The translations under genes and the position numbers were made by a program. The notes under the pieces were generated by a model. The model saw only the letters and a program-made list of their open reading frames with translations. It ran no database searches and was not told the DNA's origin. From the NCBI RefSeq assembly GCF_000732195.1, contig NZ_JNNU01000029.1, positions 1-59,668 of the forward strand: DNA of 59,668 bases. Reading direction: 5' to 3'. Below are positions 1-8,421 of the stretch, piece after piece. How positions within the stretch are numbered: position 1 is the first letter of the stretch; each line of letters begins with the position of its first letter. This DNA comes from Neorhizobium vignae. Lineage in GTDB: Bacteria; Pseudomonadota; Alphaproteobacteria; Rhizobiales; Rhizobiaceae.

Positions 1-1064
<1,064 letters not shown>

Positions 1065-1123
1065 TTTGATAACTCCTGAAAAGGGGTGTCAGCGATTTCG
1101 AATGAAGAGCAACCGGCCTGAAA

Positions 1124-1420
1124 TCAGCCGATGATGCCCATGATGTCGGATTCCTTCATGATCAGAAGGTCTTCGCCGTCGAGCTTGACTTCGGTGCCGG
1201 ACCACTTGCCGAACAGGACGCGGTCGCCTGCCTTGACGTCGAGCGCGGTGATGTTGCCCTTGTCGTCGCGGGTGCCGGTGCCGACGGCGACGATTTCGCC
1301 TTCCTGCGGCTTTTCCTTGGCAGTATCAGGAATGATGATGCCGCCCTTGGTCTTGGCTTCGGATTCGACGCGACGAACAACGACGCGGTCGTGAAGGGGG
1401 CGGAAATTGGTGCTTGCCAT
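1124..1420 (-). CDS. groES: 10 kDa co-chaperonin GroES
   Basis: Heptameric lid of the GroEL chaperonin, acting in the cytosol. The 98-residue length is normal for the family. It opens with MASTNFRPLHDRVVVRR, has the mobile-loop region KTKGGIIIPDTAKEKP (residues about 24-39), and ends in the conserved ESDIMGIIG. Start ATG is preceded by GAGGGA on the minus strand. It is the first gene of the groES-groEL operon. The 5' region carries an RpoH-like promoter overlapping into a CIRCE inverted repeat, so heat control by both sigma-32 and HrcA is expected. Confidence 0.99.
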   Translation of the reverse strand: MASTNFRPLHDRVVVRRVESEAKTKGGIIIPDTAKEKPQEGEIVAVGTGTRDDKGNITALDVKAGDRVLFGKWSGTEVKLDGEDLLIMKESDIMGIIG

Positions 1421-1476
1421 TGTCTAATCCCTCGATCAAATGACATGGACGGGTGGAAACCCGTATCTCGGTGCTG

Positions 1477-1503
1477 TTAGCACTCCCGTTTGGAGAGTGC
1501 CAG
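1477..1503 (-). promoter_or_regulatory. CIRCE operator (HrcA binding site) of groESL
   Basis: TTAGCACTC, nine spacer bases, GAGTGCCAG. The left arm matches the CIRCE consensus TTAGCACTC-N9-GAGTGCTAA exactly and the right arm matches at seven of nine positions. It lies about 57 bases before the groES start, just downstream of the likely transcription start. CIRCE is the known operator of the heat-shock repressor HrcA. Confidence 0.95.
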
Positions 1504-1510
1504 CCGCGTC

Positions 1511-1540
1511 GAGATAAGGGTGCCCGGCGGATGAGTCAAG
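1511..1540 (-). promoter_or_regulatory. Probable heat-shock (RpoH-type) promoter of groESL
   Basis: On the minus strand CTTGAC is followed, 16 bases later, by CTTATCTC, close to the alphaproteobacterial RpoH pattern CTTGAC-N16/17-CYTATNTNNG. Read as a housekeeping promoter it is TTGACT-N17-TATCTC, so sigma-70 may also use it. The predicted start of transcription falls next to the CIRCE repeat. Confidence 0.75.
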
Positions 1541-1854
1541 AACGGCCGTAAAATTTTCGGGACGGCTCGGAACTCATGGAAAATACGCTTAACGATTACG
1601 GATGCTGGGCCACGCCTGCGCCTGGCGGAACTGACGGCCGTTACCGGCCGCATCGGGGTCTTCGGTTTAGGCAGCCTCTCCGGGCAGGTCGGCATGTTGC
1701 ACCGGACTTTGGTGGAAGAAAGGCGCTGGCGCGTTGGAGGGCAGTATGCGGTTACAAATGCGCCGAGGCGGTCGCGGCTTTTCTCCCGAATATCTCTTGT
1801 AATCCTGAACCGGGTTTGTCATGTGACCCGGGACTCGCGAGATGGGAAGGTTAC

Positions 1855-2703
1855 ATGGCAAAGCGCATCGGCAATCTGAACGAGGTGATCGGCGACTACG
1901 ACGTGATCCTTTCCGACGTCTGGGGTGTGGTTCACAACGGTGTCGAGGCTTTCCAGCATTCCTGCAAGGCACTCGCCGCGGCCCGCGACGCCGGCGCCAC
2001 CGTCGTGCTGATCACCAATTCACCGCGCACGGCACCCGGCGTCATCGAGCAGATGCGCACGCTCGGCGTACCCGACGGCACCTATGACCGGATCGTCACA
2101 TCCGGCGACGTCACCCAGCACCTGATCGTCGACGGCCCGAAAAAGGTCTTCCTGATCGGTCCCGAACGCGACCTCAACCTGTTCGACGGGCTCGGCGTCG
2201 AGGTGGTCTCCGCCGACGAGGCGGAATGCATCGTCTGCACCGGTTTCTTCGACGACGAGAAGGAAGTACCGGAAGATTATACCGACATGCTGGCGGCGTT
2301 TGCCAAGCGTGACGTGCCTTTCATTTGCGCCAACCCGGATCTCGTCGTCGAGCGCGGCCACAAGATCATCCCCTGCGCCGGTGCGGTGGCGGCCTATTAC
2401 GAGGAATTCGGCGGCAAGACCCGCGTCGCCGGCAAACCGCACCGTCCGATCTACGAGGCGACGATCGAAGCCGCCCGCGAAGTGCGCGGCGATTTCCCGA
2501 TGAACCGCGTGCTGGCGATCGGCGACGGCATGCCGACCGACGTGCGCGGCGCGCTCGCATACGGCCTCGACCTGCTTTATATCAGCGCGGGCATTCATGT
2601 CGCGGAATACACCGTCAACGGCCAGACCGACGAGGCAATCCTCAACGCCTGGCTGAAGCGGGAAAATGCCGCGCCGAAATACTGGATGCCACGCCTCGCA
2701 TAG
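1855..2703 (+). CDS. HAD-superfamily class IIA hydrolase (NagD-like, TIGR01459 type)
   Basis: Predicted cytosolic phosphatase of the haloacid dehalogenase superfamily; the substrate is unknown. The 282-residue protein has the nucleophile motif DVWGVVHNG (residues about 17-25), a Thr motif in VLITNSPR, a cap region with FICANPDLVVERG, and the C-terminal acidic motif AIGDGMPTDVRGA. This order is that of the NagD/TIGR01459 group common in alphaproteobacteria. Start chosen at ATG with GGGAAGG seven bases upstream; the frame stays open further upstream but without a good start and would run into the groES promoter region. It precedes ribF by 38 bases in the same direction, so the two may be co-transcribed. 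The HAD-ribF-ileS order is, from memory, common in Rhizobiaceae. Confidence 0.93.
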   Translation: MAKRIGNLNEVIGDYDVILSDVWGVVHNGVEAFQHSCKALAAARDAGATVVLITNSPRTAPGVIEQMRTLGVPDGTYDRIVTSGDVTQHLIVDGPKKVFLIGPERDLNLFDGLGVEVVSADEAECIVCTGFFDDEKEVPEDYTDMLAAFAKRDVPFICANPDLVVERGHKIIPCAGAVAAYYEEFGGKTRVAGKPHRPIYEATIEAAREVRGDFPMNRVLAIGDGMPTDVRGALAYGLDLLYISAGIHVAEYTVNGQTDEAILNAWLKRENAAPKYWMPRLA

Positions 2704-2741
2704 CCCCCAGGGCCTGAATTGGCCTGAACCGGAACCCGCGC

Positions 2742-3722
2742 ATGACTGTCTTCCACCGCAACGAGAAGAAGGAACCGCTGCCCGAGGAACTGAAGGGCGG
2801 CGTCATCGCCATCGGCAATTTCGACGGCGTGCATCGCGGCCATCGCAGCGTCCTGGAGCGTGCGCTGGCACTTGCCGAACAGCGCGGCGTACCCGCCCTG
2901 GTGCTGACCTTCGAGCCGCATCCGCGCACCGTTTTCCGTCCGGAAGAACCGGTCTTCCGCCTGACCCCGGCACCGCTCAAGGCTCGCCTGCTGGAAGCCA
3001 TGGGTTTCCGCTCGGTGATCGAATATCCCTTCACGCGCGAGTTCGCGACCCGCTCGGCGGAAGAATTCATCCAGACCATTCTCGTGGATTGGCTATCAGC
3101 CAGCGCCGTCGTCACCGGTTTCGACTTTCATTTCGGCAAGGACCGGAAAGGCGGCCCGGCCTTCCTGATGGCATCGGGCGCCAAGCACGGTTTCAACGTG
3201 CAGCTGGTCGATGCCTTCCGTGACGAAAATGCCGAGGTGATCTCGTCCAGCCGTATCCGCGATCTGCTGGCGGAGGGCGATGTCTCCGCCGCGGCCGGCC
3301 TGCTCGGTTATCGCTATACGGTCGAGGCGGACGTGATCGGCGGCGAAAAGCTCGGCCGCCAGCTCGGTTTCCCGACCGCCAATATGCAGCTGCCGCCGGA
3401 GGCCGAACTCAAGGCCGGCATCTACGCCGTCCGCTTCCGCCGCCCCGACGGCACGCTTTTCGATGGCGTCGCCAGCTACGGCCGCCGCCCGACGGTGACG
3501 GAAAACGGTGCGCCCCTGCTCGAGACCTACCTTTTCGACTTTTCCGGCAGCCTTTACGGCGAAACCTGTTCCGTCTCCTTCTTCGGCCACCTGCGCGACG
3601 AACTGAAATTCGACGGGCTGGACGCCCTGGTCGCCCAGATCAAACGCGACGAGGAAGAGGCGCGGGGGCTGCTTTCCGGCGTGAGGCCACTTGGCGAAGT
3701 GGACGCCAAGATCGCGTTTTGA
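2742..3722 (+). CDS. ribF: Bifunctional riboflavin kinase / FAD synthetase
   Basis: Converts riboflavin to FMN and then to FAD in the cytosol. The 326-residue length is typical. The N-terminal FMN adenylyltransferase domain shows the nucleotidyltransferase motif IGNFDGVHRGH (residues about 24-34) and the SSSRIRDLLAEGDV segment. The C-terminal flavokinase domain shows GEKLGRQLGFPTANMQLP near residue 205 and an ETYLFDFSG stretch. Start ATG is preceded by an acceptable purine-rich stretch. No FMN riboswitch is seen upstream. Its stop lies only four bases from the stop of the convergent VapC gene, so the toxin-antitoxin module sits directly against the 3' end. Confidence 0.97.
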   Translation: MTVFHRNEKKEPLPEELKGGVIAIGNFDGVHRGHRSVLERALALAEQRGVPALVLTFEPHPRTVFRPEEPVFRLTPAPLKARLLEAMGFRSVIEYPFTREFATRSAEEFIQTILVDWLSASAVVTGFDFHFGKDRKGGPAFLMASGAKHGFNVQLVDAFRDENAEVISSSRIRDLLAEGDVSAAAGLLGYRYTVEADVIGGEKLGRQLGFPTANMQLPPEAELKAGIYAVRFRRPDGTLFDGVASYGRRPTVTENGAPLLETYLFDFSGSLYGETCSVSFFGHLRDELKFDGLDALVAQIKRDEEEARGLLSGVRPLGEVDAKIAF

Positions 3723-3726
3723 GGAA

Positions 3727-4185
3727 TTAGCGGCGTCTCAGCGGAAACCGCTCGGGGTCGTCCTGCCAGGGATCGAAGATCGCAGCGCCTGACGCGCGGG
3801 TATCCTTCACGTTGCGGGTGGCGAGATAGAGATTGTGCTCGATCGCCGTCGCGGCAAACAGCGTATCGATTACTGGCGGCGCATGGCTGGCCGCCTGCTT
3901 CACCCTTCCGGATATAGCGCCCCACCGCCTGACGATCGCGTCGCTGACGGAAAGGGTCCGTCCGGCAAATCTGTCCTCGAGCGCATCACGGGCTGCGGCA
4001 TAACGATAGCGATTTTCGTCATCCGCCGGCAGGTTCTCGATGCCCTTGTCGTATTCCGCGAGGGTCAGGATGCTGATGAAGAAACGGTCTTCATTTTGTC
4101 CGGCGGCCCACCGTTTGACGGAGGGTGCTCCGTTCGGGTTGATCAGGGCAGCGATGACATTGGTATCCAGCAGCCAGCCGATCAC
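3727..4185 (-). CDS. VapC-type PIN-domain toxin
   Basis: Predicted type II toxin; PIN proteins are Mg-dependent ribonucleases, often cutting tRNA or rRNA. The 152-residue protein has the acidic PIN residues in order: D7 in LLDTNV, E44 in LTLAEYDKG, D107 in VIDTLFAATA and an acidic residue near 128 in RNVKDTR, so it looks active. Its start overlaps the stop of the upstream Phd-like antitoxin by four bases (ATGA), the usual coupling in such operons. It points toward ribF and ends four bases from it. The target RNA is unknown. The closest assignment is the VapC/FitB PIN group paired with a Phd antitoxin. Confidence 0.92.
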   Translation of the reverse strand: MIGWLLDTNVIAALINPNGAPSVKRWAAGQNEDRFFISILTLAEYDKGIENLPADDENRYRYAAARDALEDRFAGRTLSVSDAIVRRWGAISGRVKQAASHAPPVIDTLFAATAIEHNLYLATRNVKDTRASGAAIFDPWQDDPERFPLRRR

Positions 4186-4454
4186 AGCTCGATATCCCGG
4201 CCGCGATCCGCTTCCCGCTCCGGCTCCAGCGTGTCCAGCCCCAGGCCTTCCATGAATTCCACGAAGGATTTCTTAGGTGTGGCTCTGGTCAGCCTCTCCA
4301 GCTCTTCCGTGCTGATCACGACGACGCTGTCGCGACCCCGCACGGTCACCCGCTGGGGGCCTTCGCTATGCGCGCGCCTCACCACTTCGCTGAAGCGTGC
4401 CTTGGCATCCTCCAGCTTCCAGCTATTGTCGTGAGCGATGGGCTTGCCCGGCAT
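4182..4454 (-). CDS. Phd/YefM-family antitoxin
   Basis: Predicted labile antitoxin and autorepressor of the adjacent PIN toxin. The 90-residue protein carries the Phd/YefM N-terminal DNA-binding fold: WKLEDAKARFSEVVRRAHSEGPQRVTVRGRDSVVVISTEELERL (written here in short form, residues about 12-55), followed by a short charged toxin-binding tail rich in Glu and Asp. GGAGG lies five bases before the ATG. It is the first gene of a two-gene operon and shares an ATGA overlap with the toxin. A tandem 8-base repeat just upstream may be its operator. Confidence 0.92.
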   Translation of the reverse strand: MPGKPIAHDNSWKLEDAKARFSEVVRRAHSEGPQRVTVRGRDSVVVISTEELERLTRATPKKSFVEFMEGLGLDTLEPEREADRGRDIEL

Positions 4455-4466
4455 GAAAACCTCCGA

Positions 4467-4482
4467 CTGGTCAGCTAGTCAG
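4467..4482. promoter_or_regulatory. Tandem 8-base repeat, possible toxin-antitoxin operator
   Basis: CTGGTCAG followed directly by CTAGTCAG, between the antitoxin Shine-Dalgarno and the candidate minus-strand -10 (TATATC). Phd-family antitoxins repress their own promoters by binding short repeated sites, so this is a plausible operator. No experimental support is visible from sequence. Confidence 0.35.
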
Positions 4483-4570
4483 ATATAGTCTCCGGGAGTT
4501 TGAAAGTCTAGGACGACATCTTGGTTTTGCCCCTTCCTTTCCGCCGCAAAAACCCTTAAGAACCGCCACC

Positions 4571-4633
4571 ATGAAAAAATTCCGGCTGGCCCAGATCATT
4601 CGAATTATAGGCCCGGCCTTCCGCGCGCTGTAA
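4571..4633 (+). CDS. Candidate isoleucine-rich leader peptide upstream of ileS
   Basis: A 20-codon frame, ATG to TAA, encoding MKKFRLAQIIRIIGPAFRAL. Residues 9, 10, 12 and 13 are isoleucine, encoded ATC, ATT, (CGA), ATT, ATA; ATA and CGA look uncommon in the neighbouring genes. It ends seven bases before a GC-rich hairpin followed by five T residues and lies about 100 bases before ileS. This is the layout of amino-acid-sensing leader peptides (trpL, ilvL and similar). The weak point is translation initiation: only AAGAA lies upstream at suitable spacing, with no strong Shine-Dalgarno. Inference from sequence only; an equivalent ileS leader in Rhizobiaceae is not known to me. Confidence 0.5.
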   Translation: MKKFRLAQIIRIIGPAFRAL

Positions 4634-4675
4634 GAGCGGCCGGAGGGTCCGGGTTTTTGGCGCTTCATGAGCGCC
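4615..4675 (+). promoter_or_regulatory. Candidate transcription attenuator of ileS
   Basis: Terminator: CCGGA (4640-4644), loop GGG, TCCGG (4648-4652), then G and five T residues (4654-4658). Alternative pairing: GGCCTTCCG (4615-4623, inside the leader frame) with CGGAGGGTC (4641-4649), nine pairs including two G-U, which would destroy the terminator. A second perfect hairpin GGCGCT-TCATG-AGCGCC (4659-4675) follows at once. A ribosome stalled at the isoleucine codons would leave the left strand of the alternative stem free. No energies were calculated and the terminator stem is only five base pairs. Confidence 0.5.
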
Positions 4676-4734
4676 TTCCGCCAGCGAATTTTCATCGAGA
4701 TGCGCCCCGTCGCGGCGCCAGGACGATTGCTCCC

Positions 4735-7650
4735 ATGACCGATACCGCCGAAAAGCTCGACTATTCGAAAACCCTCTATCTGCCCGAAACCGATTTCCCG
4801 ATGCGTGCAGGCCTGCCGCAGAAGGAGCCGGAACTGGTTGCCCGCTGGCAGCAGATGGACCTCTACAAGCAGCTCCGTGCCTCCGCCACGGGCCGCGAAA
4901 AATTCGTGCTGCATGACGGCCCGCCCTATGCCAACGGCAACATCCATATCGGCCACGCGCTGAACAAGATCCTGAAGGACGTCATCACACGCTCGTTCCA
5001 GATGCGTGGGTATGACTCCAACTATGTTCCGGGCTGGGATTGCCACGGCCTGCCGATCGAATGGAAGATCGAGGAAGCCTATCGCGCCAAGGGCAAGAAC
5101 AAGGACGAGGTTCCGATCAACGAATTCCGCCGGGAATGCCGGGAATTCGCCGCCGGCTGGATCAAGGTCCAGGGTGAAGAGTTCAAGCGGCTCGGCATCG
5201 TCGGCGATTTTGAAAACCCGTATCTGACGATGAATTTTCACGCGGAAAGCCGCATCGCCGGCGAGCTGCTGAAGATCGCCCAGAGCGGTCAGCTTTATCG
5301 CGGCTCGAAGCCGATCATGTGGTCGGTCGTGGAGCGCACCGCGCTGGCCGAGGCCGAGGTCGAGTACCACGATTACGAGAGCGATACGATCTGGGTGAAG
5401 TTCCCGGTTATGATGGTGGAAGCTGAAAGGGAATCTGGTAAGTCCGATTTGCTAGGGTCCTCAGTGGTCATCTGGACGACAACGCCGTGGACCATCCCCG
5501 GCAACCGTGCAATCTCGTATTCGCCAAAGATCTCCTATGGTCTCTACGAGGTTACCGAGGCCGCCAACGATTTCGGCCCGCGTCCGGGCGAGAAGCTGAT
5601 CTTCGCAGATAAGCTGGCTGAAGAAAGCTTCGTCAAGGCCAAGCTCCAATACAAGCGTCTCCGCGACCTTTCGGCTGACGAAATGGCGGCGATCGTCTGC
5701 GCCCATCCCTTCAAGGGCCTCGGTGGCGGCTACGATTTCGCCGTCCCGCTCCTCGCCGGCGATCACGTCACCGATGATGCCGGCACCGGTTTCGTCCACA
5801 CGGCCCCCGGGCACGGCCGCGAGGACTTTGACGCCTGGACATCCGCCGCCCGCGATCTCGAAGCCCGCGGCATCTCGTCGAAAATCCCCTTCACGGTCGA
5901 TGACGGCGGCTTCTACACGGCCGACGCCCCCGGTTTCGAGGGTGCCCGCGTCATGGACGACAACGGCAAGAAGGGCGATGCCAACGACCGCGTCATCAAG
6001 GCGCTGATCGAGCGCAACGCGCTGTTTGCCCGCGGCCGGATGAAGCATCAGTATCCGCATTCGTGGCGGTCGAAGAAGCCGATCATCTTCCGCAACACGC
6101 CGCAATGGTTCGTCTACATGGACAAGGATCTCGCCGACGGCACCACGCTGCGCTCGCGGGCGCTCAAAGCCATCGACGACACCCGTTTCGTGCCATCAGC
6201 CGGTCAGAACCGCCTGCGCGCGATGATCGAACAGCGCCCGGACTGGGTGCTTTCCCGTCAGCGCGCCTGGGGCGTGCCGATCTGCGTCTTTGTCGACGAG
6301 CAGGGGGAAATCCTCCAGGACGAAGCGGTCAACAAGCGCATCCTCGAAGCCTTCGACCTCGAAGGTGCCGACGCCTGGTTCGCCGAAGGTGCTCGCGAGC
6401 GCTTCCTCGGCTCGCGCGCCAACGAAGGCTGGACCCAGGTGATGGACATCCTCGATGTCTGGTTCGACTCCGGTTCGACGCACACCTTCACTTTGGAGGA
6501 CCGTCCGGACCTGAAATGGCCGGCCGACGTCTATCTCGAAGGCTCCGACCAGCATCGCGGCTGGTTCCATTCCTCGCTGTTGGAATCCGCCGCCACTCGC
6601 GGCCGGGCGCCCTATGACACGGTCGTCACCCATGGCTTCACCATGGATGAGAAGGGCCAGAAGATGTCGAAGTCGCTCGGCAATGTCGTGGCGCCGCAGG
6701 ACGTCATGAAGGATGCCGGCGCCGATATCCTGCGCCTCTGGGTGATGACAACCGACTATTGGGAAGACCAGCGCCTCGGCAAGACGATCATCCAGACCAA
6801 TGTCGATGCGTATCGCAAGCTGCGCAACACGATCCGCTGGATGCTCGGCACGCTCGCCCATGACGAGGGCGAGAAGATCGCCTATGCCGACCTGCCGGAG
6901 CTCGAAAAGCTGATGCTGCATCGCCTGGCCGAGCTCGACAAGCTCGTGCGCGAAGGCTACGACGCCTTCGAGTTCAAGAAGATCGCCCGGGCGCTGATCG
7001 ATTTCTCCAATATCGAACTGTCGGCCTTCTACTTCGATATCCGCAAGGATGCGCTTTATTGCGACGCCCCGTCGTCGCTGCGCCGTCGTGCGGCTCTCGC
7101 CGTCATCCGCAAGATCTTCGAGTGCACGGTGACCTGGCTTGCGCCCATGCTGCCGTTCACCACCGAGGAATCGTGGCTGTCGCGCAATCCGAACGCCGTC
7201 TCGATCCATCTCGAGCAGTTCCCGACGGTTCCGACGGAATGGAAAAACGATGCGGTCGCCGAAAAGTGGGCGCAGATCCGCAAGGTGCGTTCGGTTGTCA
7301 CAGGCGCGCTCGAGATCGAACGCAAGGACAAGCGGATCGGCTCCTCGCTGGAGGCCGCACCGGTCGTCTATGTCAACGATCCGGAGCTGATGAAGGCGCT
7401 GGAAGGCCAGGATTTCGAAGAGACCTGCATCACGTCGGGCATCGCGATCGTTGCGGGCGAGGGGCCGGAGAGCGCCTTCCGTCTGCCGGAAGTGCAGGCC
7501 GTCGCGGTCGACCCGAAGCTCGCCGAAGGCACCAAATGCGCCCGCTCATGGCGGGTGACGACCGATGTCGGCTCCGATCCTGCCTATCCGGATGTGTCGG
7601 CGCGTGACGCTGCCGCATTGCACGAGTTGGCCGCCCTCGGCCGGCTTTGA
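4735..7650 (+). CDS. ileS: Isoleucyl-tRNA synthetase
   Basis: Class I aminoacyl-tRNA synthetase that charges tRNA-Ile in the cytosol and edits valine. The 971-residue protein has the HIGH signature at 71-74 (GNIHIGHALNK) and KMSKS at 643-647, a CP1 editing region between them (TTPWTIPGNRAISYS, then HTAPGHGREDF), and an anticodon-binding region in the last third. The C-terminus keeps KCARSW but lacks the further cysteines that form the zinc site of the E. coli enzyme, a form I recall as usual in alphaproteobacteria. ATG chosen because MTDTAEKLDYSKTLYLP matches rhizobial N-termini; an in-frame TTG 26 codons upstream lies inside the attenuator and is rejected. Two hairpins follow the stop. Confidence 0.98.
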   Translation: MTDTAEKLDYSKTLYLPETDFPMRAGLPQKEPELVARWQQMDLYKQLRASATGREKFVLHDGPPYANGNIHIGHALNKILKDVITRSFQMRGYDSNYVPGWDCHGLPIEWKIEEAYRAKGKNKDEVPINEFRRECREFAAGWIKVQGEEFKRLGIVGDFENPYLTMNFHAESRIAGELLKIAQSGQLYRGSKPIMWSVVERTALAEAEVEYHDYESDTIWVKFPVMMVEAERESGKSDLLGSSVVIWTTTPWTIPGNRAISYSPKISYGLYEVTEAANDFGPRPGEKLIFADKLAEESFVKAKLQYKRLRDLSADEMAAIVCAHPFKGLGGGYDFAVPLLAGDHVTDDAGTGFVHTAPGHGREDFDAWTSAARDLEARGISSKIPFTVDDGGFYTADAPGFEGARVMDDNGKKGDANDRVIKALIERNALFARGRMKHQYPHSWRSKKPIIFRNTPQWFVYMDKDLADGTTLRSRALKAIDDTRFVPSAGQNRLRAMIEQRPDWVLSRQRAWGVPICVFVDEQGEILQDEAVNKRILEAFDLEGADAWFAEGARERFLGSRANEGWTQVMDILDVWFDSGSTHTFTLEDRPDLKWPADVYLEGSDQHRGWFHSSLLESAATRGRAPYDTVVTHGFTMDEKGQKMSKSLGNVVAPQDVMKDAGADILRLWVMTTDYWEDQRLGKTIIQTNVDAYRKLRNTIRWMLGTLAHDEGEKIAYADLPELEKLMLHRLAELDKLVREGYDAFEFKKIARALIDFSNIELSAFYFDIRKDALYCDAPSSLRRRAALAVIRKIFECTVTWLAPMLPFTTEESWLSRNPNAVSIHLEQFPTVPTEWKNDAVAEKWAQIRKVRSVVTGALEIERKDKRIGSSLEAAPVVYVNDPELMKALEGQDFEETCITSGIAIVAGEGPESAFRLPEVQAVAVDPKLAEGTKCARSWRVTTDVGSDPAYPDVSARDAAALHELAALGRL

Positions 7651-7662
7651 TGGTTGAAAGTC

Positions 7663-7695
7663 ACCGGATGATTGCGCTTTGAGCAATCATCCGGT
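7663..7695 (+). terminator. Perfect 13-base-pair hairpin just after ileS
   Basis: ACCGGATGATTGC, loop GCTTTGA, GCAATCATCCGGT, starting 12 bases after the ileS stop. There is no T-run on the plus strand (TAAAACC follows), so it may act as an RNA 3'-end stabiliser or work with the next hairpin rather than as a classical terminator. Confidence 0.5.
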
Positions 7696-7700
7696 AAAAC

Positions 7701-7739
7701 CGCCTGAAATTGGCCGGATTTTCCGGCCATCAGGCGTTT
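7701..7739 (+). terminator. Bulged 15-base-pair hairpin terminator after ileS
   Basis: CGCCTGA, bulge AAT, TGGCCGGA, loop TTT, TCCGGCCA, TCAGGCG, then TTTAGTTGTG. Fifteen pairs with a three-base bulge followed by a short T-run. It probably ends ileS transcription before the lipoprotein gene. Confidence 0.7.
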
Positions 7740-7784
7740 AGTTGTGTCTGAGGCGTCAGGACGGGCGCCGCTGGAAGGGTTTTG

Positions 7785-8414
7785 ATGAAAGCGACATATG
7801 CGTTTCGTGTCGGCATGGGCGTGGCCGGTGTCCTCGCCTCGACATTGACCCTTTCGGGCTGCATCGGCGGCCCGACATACGGTACCGACAAGACAGCCAT
7901 GGAACAGCTGACCGACGACCTCGGTCAGTCCGTCTCGCTGGGCGGCAAGAGCGCCGAAGCCAAAGCGAGCCTGAAATACAATCCGCGTCCTTCGCTGGTT
8001 GTCGCCAAGGGTCAGGACCAGACGCTGCCGACACCCCAGCAATCGCTGGCGAGTCGCGAAAGCAACCCCAACTGGGTCGAATCTCCGGAAGAAACCCGCA
8101 AGCGTCTGCGTGACGAAGCGGCGGCTCACGAGAACGATCCCAACTATCGCTCACCGCTGCTCGCGGGCAGCGGCCAGGCCGGTCAGATGACCGAAACGGA
8201 AAAGTGGGAAGCCTTCCGCAAGGCCAAGGAAAACGCCGAGACCGTCAGCGTCACCGGACGCCGTCGTTCGCTCGCCGAGCCGCCGGCGGAGTTCCGTTCG
8301 GCGGATGCGGCTGCCCTGTCGGATGTCGGCGAGCCCGAAAGCCAGAAGGAAAAGCGCCGGAAGGCGCAAGCCGCGGAAGCCAAGAAGGGCAGCGACTGGT
8401 GGAAGCTCTTCTAA
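7785..8414 (+). CDS. Hypothetical lipoprotein
   Basis: Function unknown. The 209-residue protein has a short basic start, a hydrophobic stretch and a lipobox LSGC with the acylated cysteine at position 26, so it should be a periplasmic membrane-anchored lipoprotein. The mature part is hydrophilic and low in aromatic residues (SLGGKSAEAKASLKY, SPEETRKRLRDEAAAHEND), with a Lys/Arg-rich C-terminus ending in WWKLF. GGAAGGG lies six bases before the ATG; a TTG one codon earlier is less likely. Uncharacterised lipoproteins follow ileS in related rhizobia as far as I recall. It is separated from ileS by two hairpins, so probably has its own promoter. Confidence 0.85.
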   Translation: MKATYAFRVGMGVAGVLASTLTLSGCIGGPTYGTDKTAMEQLTDDLGQSVSLGGKSAEAKASLKYNPRPSLVVAKGQDQTLPTPQQSLASRESNPNWVESPEETRKRLRDEAAAHENDPNYRSPLLAGSGQAGQMTETEKWEAFRKAKENAETVSVTGRRRSLAEPPAEFRSADAAALSDVGEPESQKEKRRKAQAAEAKKGSDWWKLF

Positions 8415-8421
8415 GCCTGGC

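Noticed and set aside
1576..1854. N-terminal extension of the HAD hydrolase
   Set aside because: The frame is open but crosses the groES upstream region and lacks a good start; ATG 1855 has a clear Shine-Dalgarno and the normal family length.
4657..4734. 26-codon N-terminal extension of IleRS from a TTG
   Set aside because: It would lie in the T-run and hairpin of the attenuator, has no Shine-Dalgarno, and the sequence before MTDTAEKL does not resemble IleRS N-termini.
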